From: Dyadobacter tibetensis Y620-1 | GTDB taxonomy: Bacteria; Bacteroidota; Bacteroidia; Cytophagales; Spirosomataceae | Assembly (NCBI RefSeq): GCF_000566685.1 | Contig: NZ_AZQN01000008.1 | Span: forward strand, 124,001-188,000 | Direction of reading: 5' to 3' | DNA length: 64,000 nucleotides | Shown here: positions 31,740 through 40,852 of the stretch, piece after piece | Numbering within the stretch: position 1 is the stretch's first letter | Layout: the number at the start of each line of letters is the position of its first letter | The notes under the pieces: model-generated | Seen by the model: only the letters and a program-made list of their open reading frames with translations | Databases searched by the model: none | What the model was told of the DNA's origin: nothing | Position numbers and translations under genes: made by a program

Positions 31740-33521
31740 ATGAAAAATATATTCACTAAGCTAATGACCGGCTGTATGTTACTGGCTACAGCCGGTGCTT
31801 GTAACGATGAATTTCTGGAGCGCTATCCGCTCGATCAGGTAACTAACGAAACCTTTTGGAATTCCGAAAATGATCTACGGGTTTATAATAACAGTCTTTA
31901 TAACCTTGTCAGAAACGATGTGGACGTCCCTATCCTGATGGGACATCACGATGGATTTACAAGCCATTATGCGAGCATCTGGTTTCAGGACGAATTTGCC
32001 GATAACATGGCACCGCGTGCTCCCCGACATACTCGATTTCAACAAGTTCGGGCCGGCAAACATAATGTACCATCCAATCCGGAATGGTTCGGATACCGGG
32101 GATGGAACTTCGTAAGAGCCATTAACGTAGGACTTGACAATTACGATCGGGCGAGTATTAGCCAGGCTGTCAAAGATAAATACATTGCGGAGGCCAGACT
32201 TTTTAGAGGTTGGTTTTATGCTGAGAAAGTTTCCAAATTTGGCGATGTACCCTTCGTTGAGAGGGAACTCAACATCGATTCGGAAGAGTTGTTCGCCGCC
32301 CGCACGCCACGCAAGGAAGCCATGGCGAAGGTGTTGGCCGACCTGAATTTTGCCACGGAAAAGCTACCCGCCGACTGGGGAGATGGAAATGCTCCGGGAA
32401 GACTCAACCGCTGGGCAGCTCTGCTGGTAAAAGCAAGGGTATGTCTATTTGAAGGTACCTTTCAAAAATACCATGGGGGCTCCGATGCCAATATGTGGCT
32501 GGAAGAAGCTGCCAAAGCCAGTAAATCTCTAATTGATAATGGCCCCTACCGACTTTACAGCACAGGGGATCCCCAAAATGATTATAATGCATTTCACAGA
32601 GTACTGGATGTGACGGGCAATCCTGAAGTTATAGCATGGAGAAAATACAAACTAGGCGTGTTCACCAATCATGTTCAATCCTATTTCAGCTATTCTGGTG
32701 GAGCTTCCAAAAGTATGGTGGAAGATTACCTTTGCACCGACGGGCTACCCATTACCCTCTCCCCTCTTTATAAAGGCGATGATAAAATCGAAGATGTTTT
32801 TGTCAATAGAGACCCCCGTCTGCGTCAGACAGTGCTTCATCCAGACGATACCCAAAAATACAAATATGACCGTGCGGACGGACGGACCTATCCTAAACTA
32901 GAAGGTAATGAAGGCGGCGGAATGAAAACTACTACAGGCTATCATATCATCAAGCATTATAATGCTGACGATCTGATCGGGAAAGCCTATAATACAGCGG
33001 AATCGCCGGCTATTATCCTTCGTTTTGCCGAAGCTCTTCTGGTGTATGCTGAAGCCAAAGCTGAACTTGGAACCATTACGCAGTCAGACCTAGATTTATC
33101 CATAAACAAATTACGAGATCGCGTGGGTATGCCACATATGGAACTGGGAAAGATTGCTGTAGACCCCCGTTACACCTCCGATGGTGTCTCGCCTTTAATT
33201 GCAGAAATACGTAGGGAAAGAAGAGTCGAAATGTTTATGGAAGGACAACGGTATTCCGATCTGATGCGCTGGAAGCAAGGCAGGAAATTAGTTCAGCCTA
33301 CCATGGGAATGCGGTGGAATGATGCCGCCAAAGCGAGATTTGGAACCACCACCATGGGCACCTCTGTCGATCCGGTCTCCGGAAAAACCTATATCGATGT
33401 CTACAAAGGTACTGACTGGGCTGTACCGGTTTTCGACGAGACTAAGCATTATTTATGGCCTATTCCCCTGAACACGCTGGCACAAAACCCAGCCATTAAG
33501 CAAAATCCGGGTTGGGAATAA
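31740..33521 (+). CDS. SusD/RagB-family nutrient-binding lipoprotein
   Basis: This 593-residue protein has a signal peptide ending TAGAC, where Cys is the lipidated residue. SusD hallmarks include the opening FLERYPLDQVTNETFWNSENDLR, the TPR-like helical region with FRGWFYAEKVSKFGDVPF and the C-terminal EIRRERRVEMFMEGQRYSDLMRW. It ends with WPIPLNTLAQNPAIKQNPGW, the classic SusD tail. It forms the lid over the SusC encoded just upstream. The ligand cannot be named from the sequence. Confidence 0.95.
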   Translation: MKNIFTKLMTGCMLLATAGACNDEFLERYPLDQVTNETFWNSENDLRVYNNSLYNLVRNDVDVPILMGHHDGFTSHYASIWFQDEFADNMAPRAPRHTRFQQVRAGKHNVPSNPEWFGYRGWNFVRAINVGLDNYDRASISQAVKDKYIAEARLFRGWFYAEKVSKFGDVPFVERELNIDSEELFAARTPRKEAMAKVLADLNFATEKLPADWGDGNAPGRLNRWAALLVKARVCLFEGTFQKYHGGSDANMWLEEAAKASKSLIDNGPYRLYSTGDPQNDYNAFHRVLDVTGNPEVIAWRKYKLGVFTNHVQSYFSYSGGASKSMVEDYLCTDGLPITLSPLYKGDDKIEDVFVNRDPRLRQTVLHPDDTQKYKYDRADGRTYPKLEGNEGGGMKTTTGYHIIKHYNADDLIGKAYNTAESPAIILRFAEALLVYAEAKAELGTITQSDLDLSINKLRDRVGMPHMELGKIAVDPRYTSDGVSPLIAEIRRERRVEMFMEGQRYSDLMRWKQGRKLVQPTMGMRWNDAAKARFGTTTMGTSVDPVSGKTYIDVYKGTDWAVPVFDETKHYLWPIPLNTLAQNPAIKQNPGWE

Positions 33522-33550
33522 ATTTGTAATTGCCAGACTTACCTTACTGT

Positions 33551-33607
33551 AAAACCAAAGAAGATCGGTTGCCAAACATTTCAATGTAACCGATCTCTTT
33601 GGTTTTT
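33551..33607 (+). terminator. Rho-independent terminator after susD
   Basis: A long stem, AAAACCAAAGAAGATCGGTT with AACCGATCTCTTTGGTTTT, has a 17-base loop and is followed by T. It is a strong end to the SusC/SusD operon. Confidence 0.85.
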
Positions 33608-33720
33608 GTATTATTCAGAATTGTTAACAAAAGAAATGACAGAAGTGGATACCAGTGCAAAGCAGAATATGTAAATTGGCCAAGAAAAATTGCAAAAACT
33701 ATAATTCCTAAACTTAACCC

Positions 33721-34953
33721 ATGACTGGACCCATCAACAGACGCGGATTTATTAAGAAATCGGGTTTAGCGGCACTTACTGCGGCTATCGGCACGAACAT
33801 CGTTTATGCTAACCATTTACCCGAAGGTTTTCGACCGGTTATTTTCGACGAAAAGAACGCGCTGGCAGGCAAAAGCCCCGAACTGATAATTCGCGGAGAG
33901 CGCCCTTGGAATGTCGAATCGCTACCCCATCTTTTAGATGAGCGGGTGACCAGCGCAAAAAATATGTTTATCCGTAATAATGGTCTTAGTCCGGAGAAAA
34001 TAGACTTACAGAACTGGAAACTCACTATTGACGGTGAATCTGTAAGAGCTACAAAATCCTATACCTTGGCAGACTTAAAAAAACGTTTTAAGCAATATAC
34101 TTATCAACTCGTTTTAGAATGTGGTGGCAACGGACGCTCCGGCTACCAGCCCCAAACCTCCGGAAACCAATGGGATCAGGGAGCTGTTCACTGTGCAGAA
34201 TGGACAGGCGTCCGCTTGAAGGATGTACTCAAAGACGTGGGTATTAAAGAAGATGCAGTCTATATCGGTTACCATAGTGCCGATGCTCACCTGAGTAAAG
34301 ACCCGGCCAAGGAAGCTATTTCGCGAGGAGTTCCCATTGCCAAAGCATTGGAAGATGAAACCCTAATTGCATGGAAGCTCAATGGGGAAGACATTCCAGC
34401 CATTCATGGTTTTCCCTTAAGACTGGTGGTTGGGGGTTGGCCAGCTTCCACTTCGGGCAAGTGGCTCGAGCGTATCTCCATCCGGAATAAAGTCCACGAT
34501 GGGGCAAAAATGACTGGGCATAGCTACCGGGTTCCACGCAATCCCGTAGTGCCAGGAGAGAGCATCCCAGAGACCGATGAATTTTATAAAATCATTGAAT
34601 CGATGCCTGTAAAATCATTGATAACCTATCCTAAGACGGGAGCGATAGTAAAGCCTGAAACGAAAATTGACTTGCGGGGCCACGCTTGGGCGGGAGACCT
34701 TAAAGTGACTAAGATGGAAGTGTCCATTGATTTTGGAGCTACCTGGCAGGAATGTGAGCTAGAGGCCCCAGCCAATCGCCTAGCATGGCAGCACTGGAAA
34801 ACGACCGTACAACTACCTCAAAAGGGATATTATGAAGTCTGGGCGCGGGCTACTGACGAAAAGAATGTGGCACAGCCCATGGTTATCCCTACATGGAACC
34901 CCGGTGGATATATCAATAACGCCTGCGAGCGCATTGCGATGAAGGCCGAATAA
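33721..34953 (+). CDS. Sulfite-oxidase-type molybdopterin oxidoreductase (SorA-like)
   Basis: This 410-residue protein has a Tat signal (NRRGFIKKSGLAAL) cut after YANH. The molybdopterin domain covers about residues 60-280, with the Cys ligand (Cys134) in LVLECGGNGRSG, then WTGVRLKDVLKDVG, IPAIHGFPLRLVVGGWPA. A dimerisation domain (Mo-co_dimer-like) covers about 290-405, with VSIDFGATWQECEL and YEVWARATDEKN. Such enzymes oxidise sulfite to sulfate in the periplasm and pass electrons to cytochrome c. The next gene encodes a small cytochrome c, which fits the SorA/SorB pair. Other substrates are possible, since many homologues are not sulfite oxidases. Confidence 0.85.
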   Translation: MTGPINRRGFIKKSGLAALTAAIGTNIVYANHLPEGFRPVIFDEKNALAGKSPELIIRGERPWNVESLPHLLDERVTSAKNMFIRNNGLSPEKIDLQNWKLTIDGESVRATKSYTLADLKKRFKQYTYQLVLECGGNGRSGYQPQTSGNQWDQGAVHCAEWTGVRLKDVLKDVGIKEDAVYIGYHSADAHLSKDPAKEAISRGVPIAKALEDETLIAWKLNGEDIPAIHGFPLRLVVGGWPASTSGKWLERISIRNKVHDGAKMTGHSYRVPRNPVVPGESIPETDEFYKIIESMPVKSLITYPKTGAIVKPETKIDLRGHAWAGDLKVTKMEVSIDFGATWQECELEAPANRLAWQHWKTTVQLPQKGYYEVWARATDEKNVAQPMVIPTWNPGGYINNACERIAMKAE

Positions 34954-35025
34954 ATTATGCAACAAATAAATTGATCCGTATGAAAATCCTCTCTGATCAA
35001 TTTTGATAAAAAAACTTATTCCAAT

Positions 35026-35418
35026 ATGAAGACAATCCAGATTGCAATCGCAGTGGGGATATTCGCCGTATCCATCTGGAACACCAACGAGTTTACCTCC
35101 CCCAGCCGAGCTCAGTCAATGCTAAGCGACACCCTGAAGAAGGACGCCGAAAGTGGACTGTATGAAGATCCCAACCTATATATGGTGAAGGCTATGTGTA
35201 GCAACTGCCACGCCACGACCCTCATAGCACAACATCGCTTCACTCGCCAGGGTTGGATAGAGAAAATCAGATGGATGCAAACCAACCATAATCTTTGGGA
35301 GCTTGGGGAGGCTGAGCCTGTAATCTTAGATTATCTGGAAAAGTATTACGCACCGGCTACCATCATTTCACGAAGAGCTCCATTAACCGATATAAAATGG
35401 TATAAGCTGAAAGAGTAA
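35026..35418 (+). CDS. Small secreted monoheme cytochrome c (SorB-like)
   Basis: This 130-residue protein has a signal peptide and one heme site, MCSNCHATTL (CxxCH), near residue 62. A possible axial Met lies in IRWMQTN, and the chain ends DIKWYKLKE. The gene lies 72 bases after the molybdoenzyme gene on the same strand, so it is its likely electron acceptor, as in SorA/SorB. The structure is short, helical and typical of a single c-domain. Confidence 0.85.
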   Translation: MKTIQIAIAVGIFAVSIWNTNEFTSPSRAQSMLSDTLKKDAESGLYEDPNLYMVKAMCSNCHATTLIAQHRFTRQGWIEKIRWMQTNHNLWELGEAEPVILDYLEKYYAPATIISRRAPLTDIKWYKLKE

Positions 35419-35677
35419 AACTTTTTTTTCTGAAAGAAGTCTATGTGAAATTGTTCTATGAGTTTTATTCCAAAAGCTCGCTTTGGAAATATCAGGATTT
35501 AATTCACTAGTAATTTTTCCTGCCATAGAATAATATCTAATAAACCTACAGATACAAATTTTATAATAACCTGTTCGAAAATCAATTTGGAAAATATGGG
35601 CATCAATAAGTAAGTTAATTGCCATAGGTAGCCTTCCCTCGTATGACGATTTACTGCTTTCCAAATATCTTTATTGT

Positions 35678-36209
35678 TTATGAGTAATTCTTACTCTGGC
35701 AAATACCGTTAGAAAGGCCACTCAAGCCATATTCCTTCTGCAGGAATCTGGCTTGAGTGCTGAATCACATTTCCGGAAACTTTAAGTATCTGCAAATTAC
35801 CTAAGGTAACTCCTTGTACTATTATCCAGTCTTTAACCAGATGGGGAAAGAACACGATTGGCGAGCCAAAAAATCCAGGCTTTGCATCCGAATGTATGCA
35901 AAAGTGTGATCCATGCGGCCACCGACCGATCGATCATTTGTAGGCGGAACAGATTTTCTCCGGGCCGCGTTCGGTCATCCATCGAAGATGCGTCTAAAAG
36001 TGCATAGCTGGAAGCTTTGTCTCCCATTGCCACAACACTTCCGAGAACCTTACACTATTAACCGTCCTGGATTCTCTCAACATCGAAGTGGTCGGAATTA
36101 ATTTAGGAGGATATCTGCCAATCCAATAATGCTGTTGTTCCTACTTTGGTAGCGGTAAAGCTTATTAATATGACAAGGAGGGGAGCTGATGAATATAATC
36201 TTTTGAACC
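35678..36209 (-). pseudogene. Decayed C-terminal end of a type IX secretion cargo protein
   Basis: The minus strand from about 36209 reads, with internal stops, as SSAPLLVILISFTATKVGTT, then ALLDWQISS-stop-INSDHFDVER, two stops, KVLGSVVAMGDKASSYALLDASS and GENLFRLQMIDR. A frameshift follows into DHTFAYIRMQSLDF, then another into VKDWIIVQGVTLGNLQILKVSG and VIQHSSQIPAEG, and a last shift gives LSNGICQSKNYS and a stop at 35678. This matches the usual end of Cytophagales secreted proteins: an LPVTLxxFTAxK linker, NxxRLKMVDxDGTFAYS, and the type-A sorting domain with its VSGxVI and SNGxY turns. At least three stops and three frameshifts make it a fossil. The rest of the gene is gone; about 260 bases on its 3' side hold nothing I recognise. 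Confidence 0.75.
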
Positions 36210-36353
36210 TATTTCCGGATGTATCCTGGGAATATGTTGTTTTTGCTTCTACTGAACGCAAGACAAATGTGAAACTTTTTTAAGTAGACTTTTTACATTT
36301 CATTATTGTTTTTTATAAATTATCAAGAGTATAATTAATAGACTAAATGGTCT

Positions 36354-37559
36354 TTACATCTTATATACCATGGTTAAACCGGCAGAAGTCGATCGGCCGT
36401 ACAGATCAAATCGAATACCGTAGGGTGAATTCACCGGTGGAGCAGCATCAACAGTCGGATAAATAAATGATTGATGTTTAACGTAAACTGCTAATGACGT
36501 CTTCTGGTTTATATTATAATCAAACCCTAGGCCCGCATGTAACCCAACCATAAAACCATTTTTATCGGTTCCGAAAGTCCATTCGCCATAAGATTCTCGC
36601 CTTAGTGTCACATTATATAGCCTTACAGAACTAGATAATTTATTGCTTAAAACTGAAATAAAACTGGGGCCTGCAAATACGAAAGGATTAAATTTCCTCC
36701 TTGTTTTATAAAAGAAGGAATACTTTATAACACCATCAAAATTAATTTGCTTTGAAGAAAAACTCGTGAGTTTTGATGTTTGAATAACACCGTATTCTCC
36801 CGGCGGTTCGTGATGAATACTATCTTTTAAATGGTGATGAGTCATGGAATTGACATATACCTGTATTTCATAATCAAAGGCCTTCCTACCCTTATACCCT
36901 GCTATCAGTCCATAAGCCCCCTGTGGACTTCGGTAGTATCCGGATTTTATACCTGTTTCTGTTGGCTTAATAGCAATGCTGTTCGTACCAAAAGACAGGT
37001 ATGGACCTATTATAAAACGACCCTTGATTCTGCTATGATTTTCTGGAGGGACAACCTGAACCAAACCTGATTTTTCATTACTGAACATTACCAGACTCTT
37101 AAAATAACCAATAGTATACGATGGTTCAGTCCGATACCTTAGTTTGAATTCCTCCATTAGGGAAGAGCCGAATATTACCGGCAGGGCCAGGGTAAGGTAT
37201 TTTCGGTTAATTAATCTCAACGTATCATTTTGCTCAATGTAAAACATAAAACGATCTTCCTGGATCCATAAACTATTTTTTCCTCTTACGAGCTCCACCA
37301 GGAGGTCAGAATTTTGATTAATAAACTTTTTGGTAAAGGTTTTTTCTGATCCCAGTTTTATGGAATCTACCAGATCGATAGGGATCGCCTTTCTTATTTC
37401 TCCATCCGTTTGATACAATACCATTGCATGTTTATAGTCAATATAAATACTGACTGGTAATGGATTCTTCTGCCCATTCATAAAGAGCAAACCTTCATCG
37501 GTTTGTGCAATGGCCATTTGGCAAAGCAATAGTGATATAATTATTAAGAGTGCTTTCAT
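36354..37559 (-). CDS. Outer-membrane beta-barrel protein of unknown function
   Basis: This 401-residue protein has a signal peptide (MKALLIIISLLLCQMAIAQ). About residues 20-150 are a mixed domain (LFMNGQKNPLPVSIYIDYKH, IDLVDSIKLGSEKTF) that may be a small periplasmic beta-rich unit. The rest (about 160-401) is a beta-barrel with GRFIIGPYLSFGTNS, FAGPSFISVLSNK and GLHAGLGFDYNINQKTSLAVYVKH, ending LTMVYKM. It resembles PorT-like barrels but is not a known family to me. It is intact, though it lies between two gene fossils: the RHS fragment ends at its first base, with no gap. Its promoter is therefore within old RHS sequence. Confidence 0.75.
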   Translation of the reverse strand: MKALLIIISLLLCQMAIAQTDEGLLFMNGQKNPLPVSIYIDYKHAMVLYQTDGEIRKAIPIDLVDSIKLGSEKTFTKKFINQNSDLLVELVRGKNSLWIQEDRFMFYIEQNDTLRLINRKYLTLALPVIFGSSLMEEFKLRYRTEPSYTIGYFKSLVMFSNEKSGLVQVVPPENHSRIKGRFIIGPYLSFGTNSIAIKPTETGIKSGYYRSPQGAYGLIAGYKGRKAFDYEIQVYVNSMTHHHLKDSIHHEPPGEYGVIQTSKLTSFSSKQINFDGVIKYSFFYKTRRKFNPFVFAGPSFISVLSNKLSSSVRLYNVTLRRESYGEWTFGTDKNGFMVGLHAGLGFDYNINQKTSLAVYVKHQSFIYPTVDAAPPVNSPYGIRFDLYGRSTSAGLTMVYKM

Positions 37560-37850
37560 CTACATGTGGATAGTAAAGGTCTTGGATTTGCTGTTTTTAA
37601 AAACGCTTATTATGAAAATTGTATCAGCACTTAGAATAGTGTGTCTCGCCAAGAATCTCAGTATTATCAATTTTAGTGCTATGCCATTGAGATAATCCTG
37701 TGTTAAGGTTATAAATCCAACGGTTTTTACAGTTTTACAAAGTTTATTGCCCAATCCGTCATAAAGAAGTTCGATGGTATTATAGGAGCCAAAATCAAAC
37801 TTGCTGGGCAGGTTCAGATTTGTCCTACCCAAACGTTGATAATTTTTTGC
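37560..37850 (-). pseudogene. Fossil fragment of an RHS/YD-repeat protein
   Basis: On the minus strand one frame reads LNLPSKFDFGSYNTIELLYDGLGNKL, then KTVKTVGFITLTQDYLNGI, and then loses sense (ALKLIILRFLARHTILS); a neighbouring frame reads KIDNTEILGETHYSK. RHS-type proteins of Spirosomaceae show just such text: YNxLNLPxKVDFG, YDGxGNKLRKTV, TLTQDYLNGIEY. The reading runs from about 37850 and stops at 37560, directly before the ATG of the outer-membrane protein gene. With no start and a lost C-terminal toxin part, it is a relic, not a functional gene. Confidence 0.6.
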
Positions 37851-38385
37851 GGGGCGACAGATACCAATCCTCCTTTTTTGGATCCTATATGTCGTTAACT
37901 AATTCAGTCACTAAAGTAATATACTGAAAATTATGATATTTGAATAAAAAGAGGAAGGTCATGCTTCGTAGTTTATACTCGTTCTTTCTCCCTGATAATA
38001 ATAATACTAATAATCTTCTATTGGGTAAAAAAATACAAAAAGTAGTATTAAATCTCTTCTGAAATTCCAATGACGAGTTGACGAAAGAAGGAGAAGAAAA
38101 TCTTAGAAAAATTCAATACGATTTGTTTGGTCAGTTCCATGGGGGTATTTTTGCAAATCCAGTAGCATACTAGCAATTTATTTGCTCCTGATAATTTCTC
38201 ACTATAGGATCAATTACTTGTCCTATAGCGCTAAAATCACCAAATATGCCTATGATTACTAAAACTTTCGGAGGGCTCTGAGTTGAGTAGTTTAATTTTA
38301 ACTACTATTATTGCAATTATTTTCCAGAATTGGAGCTCCACCGCCCCACAGTTCTTCCTGAACTACATTACAGTTTAATTCCGAT
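37851..38385. other. Intergenic region upstream of the TPR-HTH regulator
   Basis: About 530 bases without a gene I can support. A frame of 61 codons on the minus strand (37885-38070) looks random. The promoter at 38122-38153 lies here, about 230 bases before the next start. The rest may be further decayed RHS-locus DNA, which I could not read. Confidence 0.45.
38122..38153 (+). promoter_or_regulatory. Bacteroidetes-type promoter
   Basis: TTTG at 38122-38125 and TATTTTTG at 38146-38153 (perfect TAnnTTTG) are separated by 20 bases, the ideal spacing. The regulator gene starts 233 bases downstream, which would imply a long leader. Confidence 0.5.
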
Positions 38386-40014
38386 ATGTCCGCATCATAC
38401 AATACCTCATATGTCCGATGTCTTTTCATCTTCTTGTCCTGCCTTATTTTTCGCATTACGGCTTCCGGACAGAATCAAGTAGACTTGACTCCCTTTATGG
38501 GAAAGAACAGCCTCTCAACTACCACCAATATCGACAGTACCATTCATTCCCTCACTATAGGCATTGCTAGTTCACTGAATGATAAGGATACCAGCAAAGC
38601 CATTTCTCAAATGGTTATACTTTCAGATATCTACGCCAATAATGCGCAATTTGGCAAGGCTTACGATGGGTACTGGGCAGCCTTACTCCTAGCAGACCGA
38701 AGTCAGGATACAGCCTCTAAAGCATTGATATACCACGGCCTCGGATGGCTTTACAGCCTATATCTACGTGAGAACCTAGCCATTGAGTACTTTAACCGAT
38801 CCCTGCAAATCAACAAGGCTGCCGTTGCAGCCGGAAAGCTAGAGAAGGCACAACTCATCCGAGACTATTATTCCTTGCTTACACTACATCGTAAGCTGAA
38901 CCATTTGAAGGTGGCCCGGCAATATCTAGACAGCTGTCGCTTACTTCGAAGAGAGGCACCTTCCGTACCAAATGCCTATCATGACGCCGAAGAGGGCTAT
39001 ATCCTCTTTATGGAAAGTAAACCTGAAGCAGCCTTGGCCATTCTCAATAAAAGCAAAACTACCTTCGAAAAAAAACAGGACTCGTACCTAGTGATACTAT
39101 ACAGCTTCTTAGGGGATATATATAAGTCATTGCACAACTATCCTTTGAGTAAGTCTAACTATCTCGCCGCCTTAAAAATGATAGATCGCTATCAGCGACA
39201 TGTAGACTGGAAACCGGGCATTTACGAAAATCTTTCAGAAATATACCATCTGGAAGGGAATGAAGGGCAGGCTTATGAAATGCTAAAACAATCGAAATAC
39301 TATACCGAGCAACAGTTTGGTAGCCGAAGTAGTAATAATCGAGAGTTACTGGAAATCAAAGATCAGTTTCGGATAGAAAAAGAAAAAAAACAAGGAATGC
39401 TGCAGCGCCAGGCCCTGGAAAAGCTGGAAGGAGAAAAACAGATTGAAAATCTCAAAGCCATCATTCTGTTTATAACACTTATATTTTTATTCCTAACCGG
39501 GCTACTTTTGTACCGCTATCTGCGTTCAAAACACCAGGCCGAAAAAAAGTGGTTAAAACAACAACAGGAATCAGAGCGAGTGAAAGCGAAGGAAATTCTG
39601 GAGATAAAAAACAAAGAACTTACAACCTCTACACTTCGAATTATCGAAAAAGAAGAAGTTTTGGCGGACCTTAAAGAGAGACTTCATCATCAGAAAGCAC
39701 AACCTGATGTCCACGAAATCAACAAGCTTCTGAAGACCATTGACACGAGTACCTATAATAACTGGGAAGAGTTTGAGGCTCGGTTTGCGTCGGTAAATGA
39801 ATCCTTTTACAAAAATCTTGCTGAGCAATTTCCCAATCTCAGCCACTCAGACCGTAAGATATGTGCCTTGATAAAACTTAACTTCTCCAGTAAGGACATG
39901 GCCAGGCTTTTGGGTATATCCACAGAAAGTGTACATACCACCAGATACAGGGTACGCAAAAAATTAAATCTGAGCCGTGATGTGAATCTATACGAATTCA
40001 TTCAAAACATATAA
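38386..40014 (+). CDS. TPR-containing membrane regulator with LuxR-like HTH
   Basis: This 542-residue protein has a signal or anchor segment (about 8-28), then six or more TPR-like helix pairs (about 60-310; for example AFGKAYDGYWAALLLADRSQ-type repeats). A transmembrane helix follows (about 365-383, AIILFITLIFLFLTGLLLYRYL), then a coiled coil (about 385-460), and a C-terminal HTH with LSHSDRKICALIKLNFSSKDMARLLGIS and SVHTTRYRVRKKLNL. The layout (periplasmic TPR sensor, one helix, cytoplasmic HTH) is a known Bacteroidetes type, in which the membrane-bound protein controls surface genes. No obvious target sits beside it. Confidence 0.88.
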   Translation: MSASYNTSYVRCLFIFLSCLIFRITASGQNQVDLTPFMGKNSLSTTTNIDSTIHSLTIGIASSLNDKDTSKAISQMVILSDIYANNAQFGKAYDGYWAALLLADRSQDTASKALIYHGLGWLYSLYLRENLAIEYFNRSLQINKAAVAAGKLEKAQLIRDYYSLLTLHRKLNHLKVARQYLDSCRLLRREAPSVPNAYHDAEEGYILFMESKPEAALAILNKSKTTFEKKQDSYLVILYSFLGDIYKSLHNYPLSKSNYLAALKMIDRYQRHVDWKPGIYENLSEIYHLEGNEGQAYEMLKQSKYYTEQQFGSRSSNNRELLEIKDQFRIEKEKKQGMLQRQALEKLEGEKQIENLKAIILFITLIFLFLTGLLLYRYLRSKHQAEKKWLKQQQESERVKAKEILEIKNKELTTSTLRIIEKEEVLADLKERLHHQKAQPDVHEINKLLKTIDTSTYNNWEEFEARFASVNESFYKNLAEQFPNLSHSDRKICALIKLNFSSKDMARLLGISTESVHTTRYRVRKKLNLSRDVNLYEFIQNI

Positions 40015-40062
40015 TGCGCCGTTTTCTGCACTTAACCAGCTATTTTATTCTGGCATAGGATA

Positions 40063-40701
40063 TTAGTATTCCACCATGTCGCGAAGGTGAGAAACATTGG
40101 GATTAAATTGAACATGCATAAGGCGTTTGAGCGTATAAGTATATTTGATTTCACCAGGTTGATTTTCCTTGAAAATACTCACAAGCTGCATGCTAGTAGA
40201 CGCCTTTGCCGCATTTACCTCCGCCAGAGTTTGATATACCACCATGGTACTTTTATCCAAATACGTCTTTTCGCCAATTGGTATAATTTCAAATCCCCCC
40301 ACATCTACCGATCTAAAGATATATGTAGCCATTGTTTCGTCCCAATAATATTCAATATTGACGGGCCTGGCAATACGATAGATTAGTGAAAAGATTTTTG
40401 CTGGGGCCGGGTAGTCAGGAAGAGTTGACGGACCACCCGTATAAAATTGTGTTCGCCCGCTAGGCAGGAATTCGAAAAATACCTGATCCCTGGAGCGCTC
40501 ATAGGCGGTATCTAGGGTTACCTGAGTTGTAACACCATTTTCCGTTTTTGTAATACCTGCTACATGCCAATAAGCTGATTGAACAGTCTGTTGGATTTGT
40601 TCCAGGCTGAGGGCTTCTTCTTGTGGCTCAGCATTCTGCTCCGTACAAGAGGCGGTCAGTAGAACGATGGCTATAGAGCATAAAAGATTAATCGTTTTCA
40701 T
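40063..40701 (-). CDS. Lipoprotein of unknown function
   Basis: This 212-residue protein has a signal ending LLTASC (lipidated Cys about residue 19). The mature part has an Asp/Glu/Gln-rich linker, then a beta-rich body with YWHVAGITKTENGVTTQVTL, FFEFLPSGRTQFYTG, EYYWDETMATYIF and TYTLKRLMHVQF. It may be a lipocalin-like or DUF-type fold, but I cannot name it. It converges with the TPR-HTH gene. Confidence 0.75.
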   Translation of the reverse strand: MKTINLLCSIAIVLLTASCTEQNAEPQEEALSLEQIQQTVQSAYWHVAGITKTENGVTTQVTLDTAYERSRDQVFFEFLPSGRTQFYTGGPSTLPDYPAPAKIFSLIYRIARPVNIEYYWDETMATYIFRSVDVGGFEIIPIGEKTYLDKSTMVVYQTLAEVNAAKASTSMQLVSIFKENQPGEIKYTYTLKRLMHVQFNPNVSHLRDMVEY

Positions 40702-40782
40702 GGTCGCATGTGTAAAGTATACCTAAATTTAAAAGCTTTCAGCTAAAATTTCTAACCGTATAATAATTTATATAAAAAACAC

Positions 40783-40823
40783 AAAAAAACTCCCCCGCCC
40801 ATCAGAAAGAATGGAGGAGGAGT
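40783..40823 (-). terminator. Imperfect hairpin terminator after the hexosaminidase gene
   Basis: On the minus strand, a G/C-rich stem (ACTCCTCCTCCAT with ATGGGCGGGGGAGT, some mismatches) is followed by seven T residues. Confidence 0.65.
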
Positions 40824-40852
40824 CTGGATGTTTGGCTTGTGATATAGGTAGT

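Noticed and set aside
35833-36033. Minus-strand 66-codon frame as a standalone gene
   Set aside because: It is the middle section of the T9SS fossil, with stops directly upstream in the same frame and a shift downstream.
37885-38070. Minus-strand frame of 61 codons
   Set aside because: Composition (Leu/Phe/Asn runs) is random-like, and it has no recognisable family or upstream signal.
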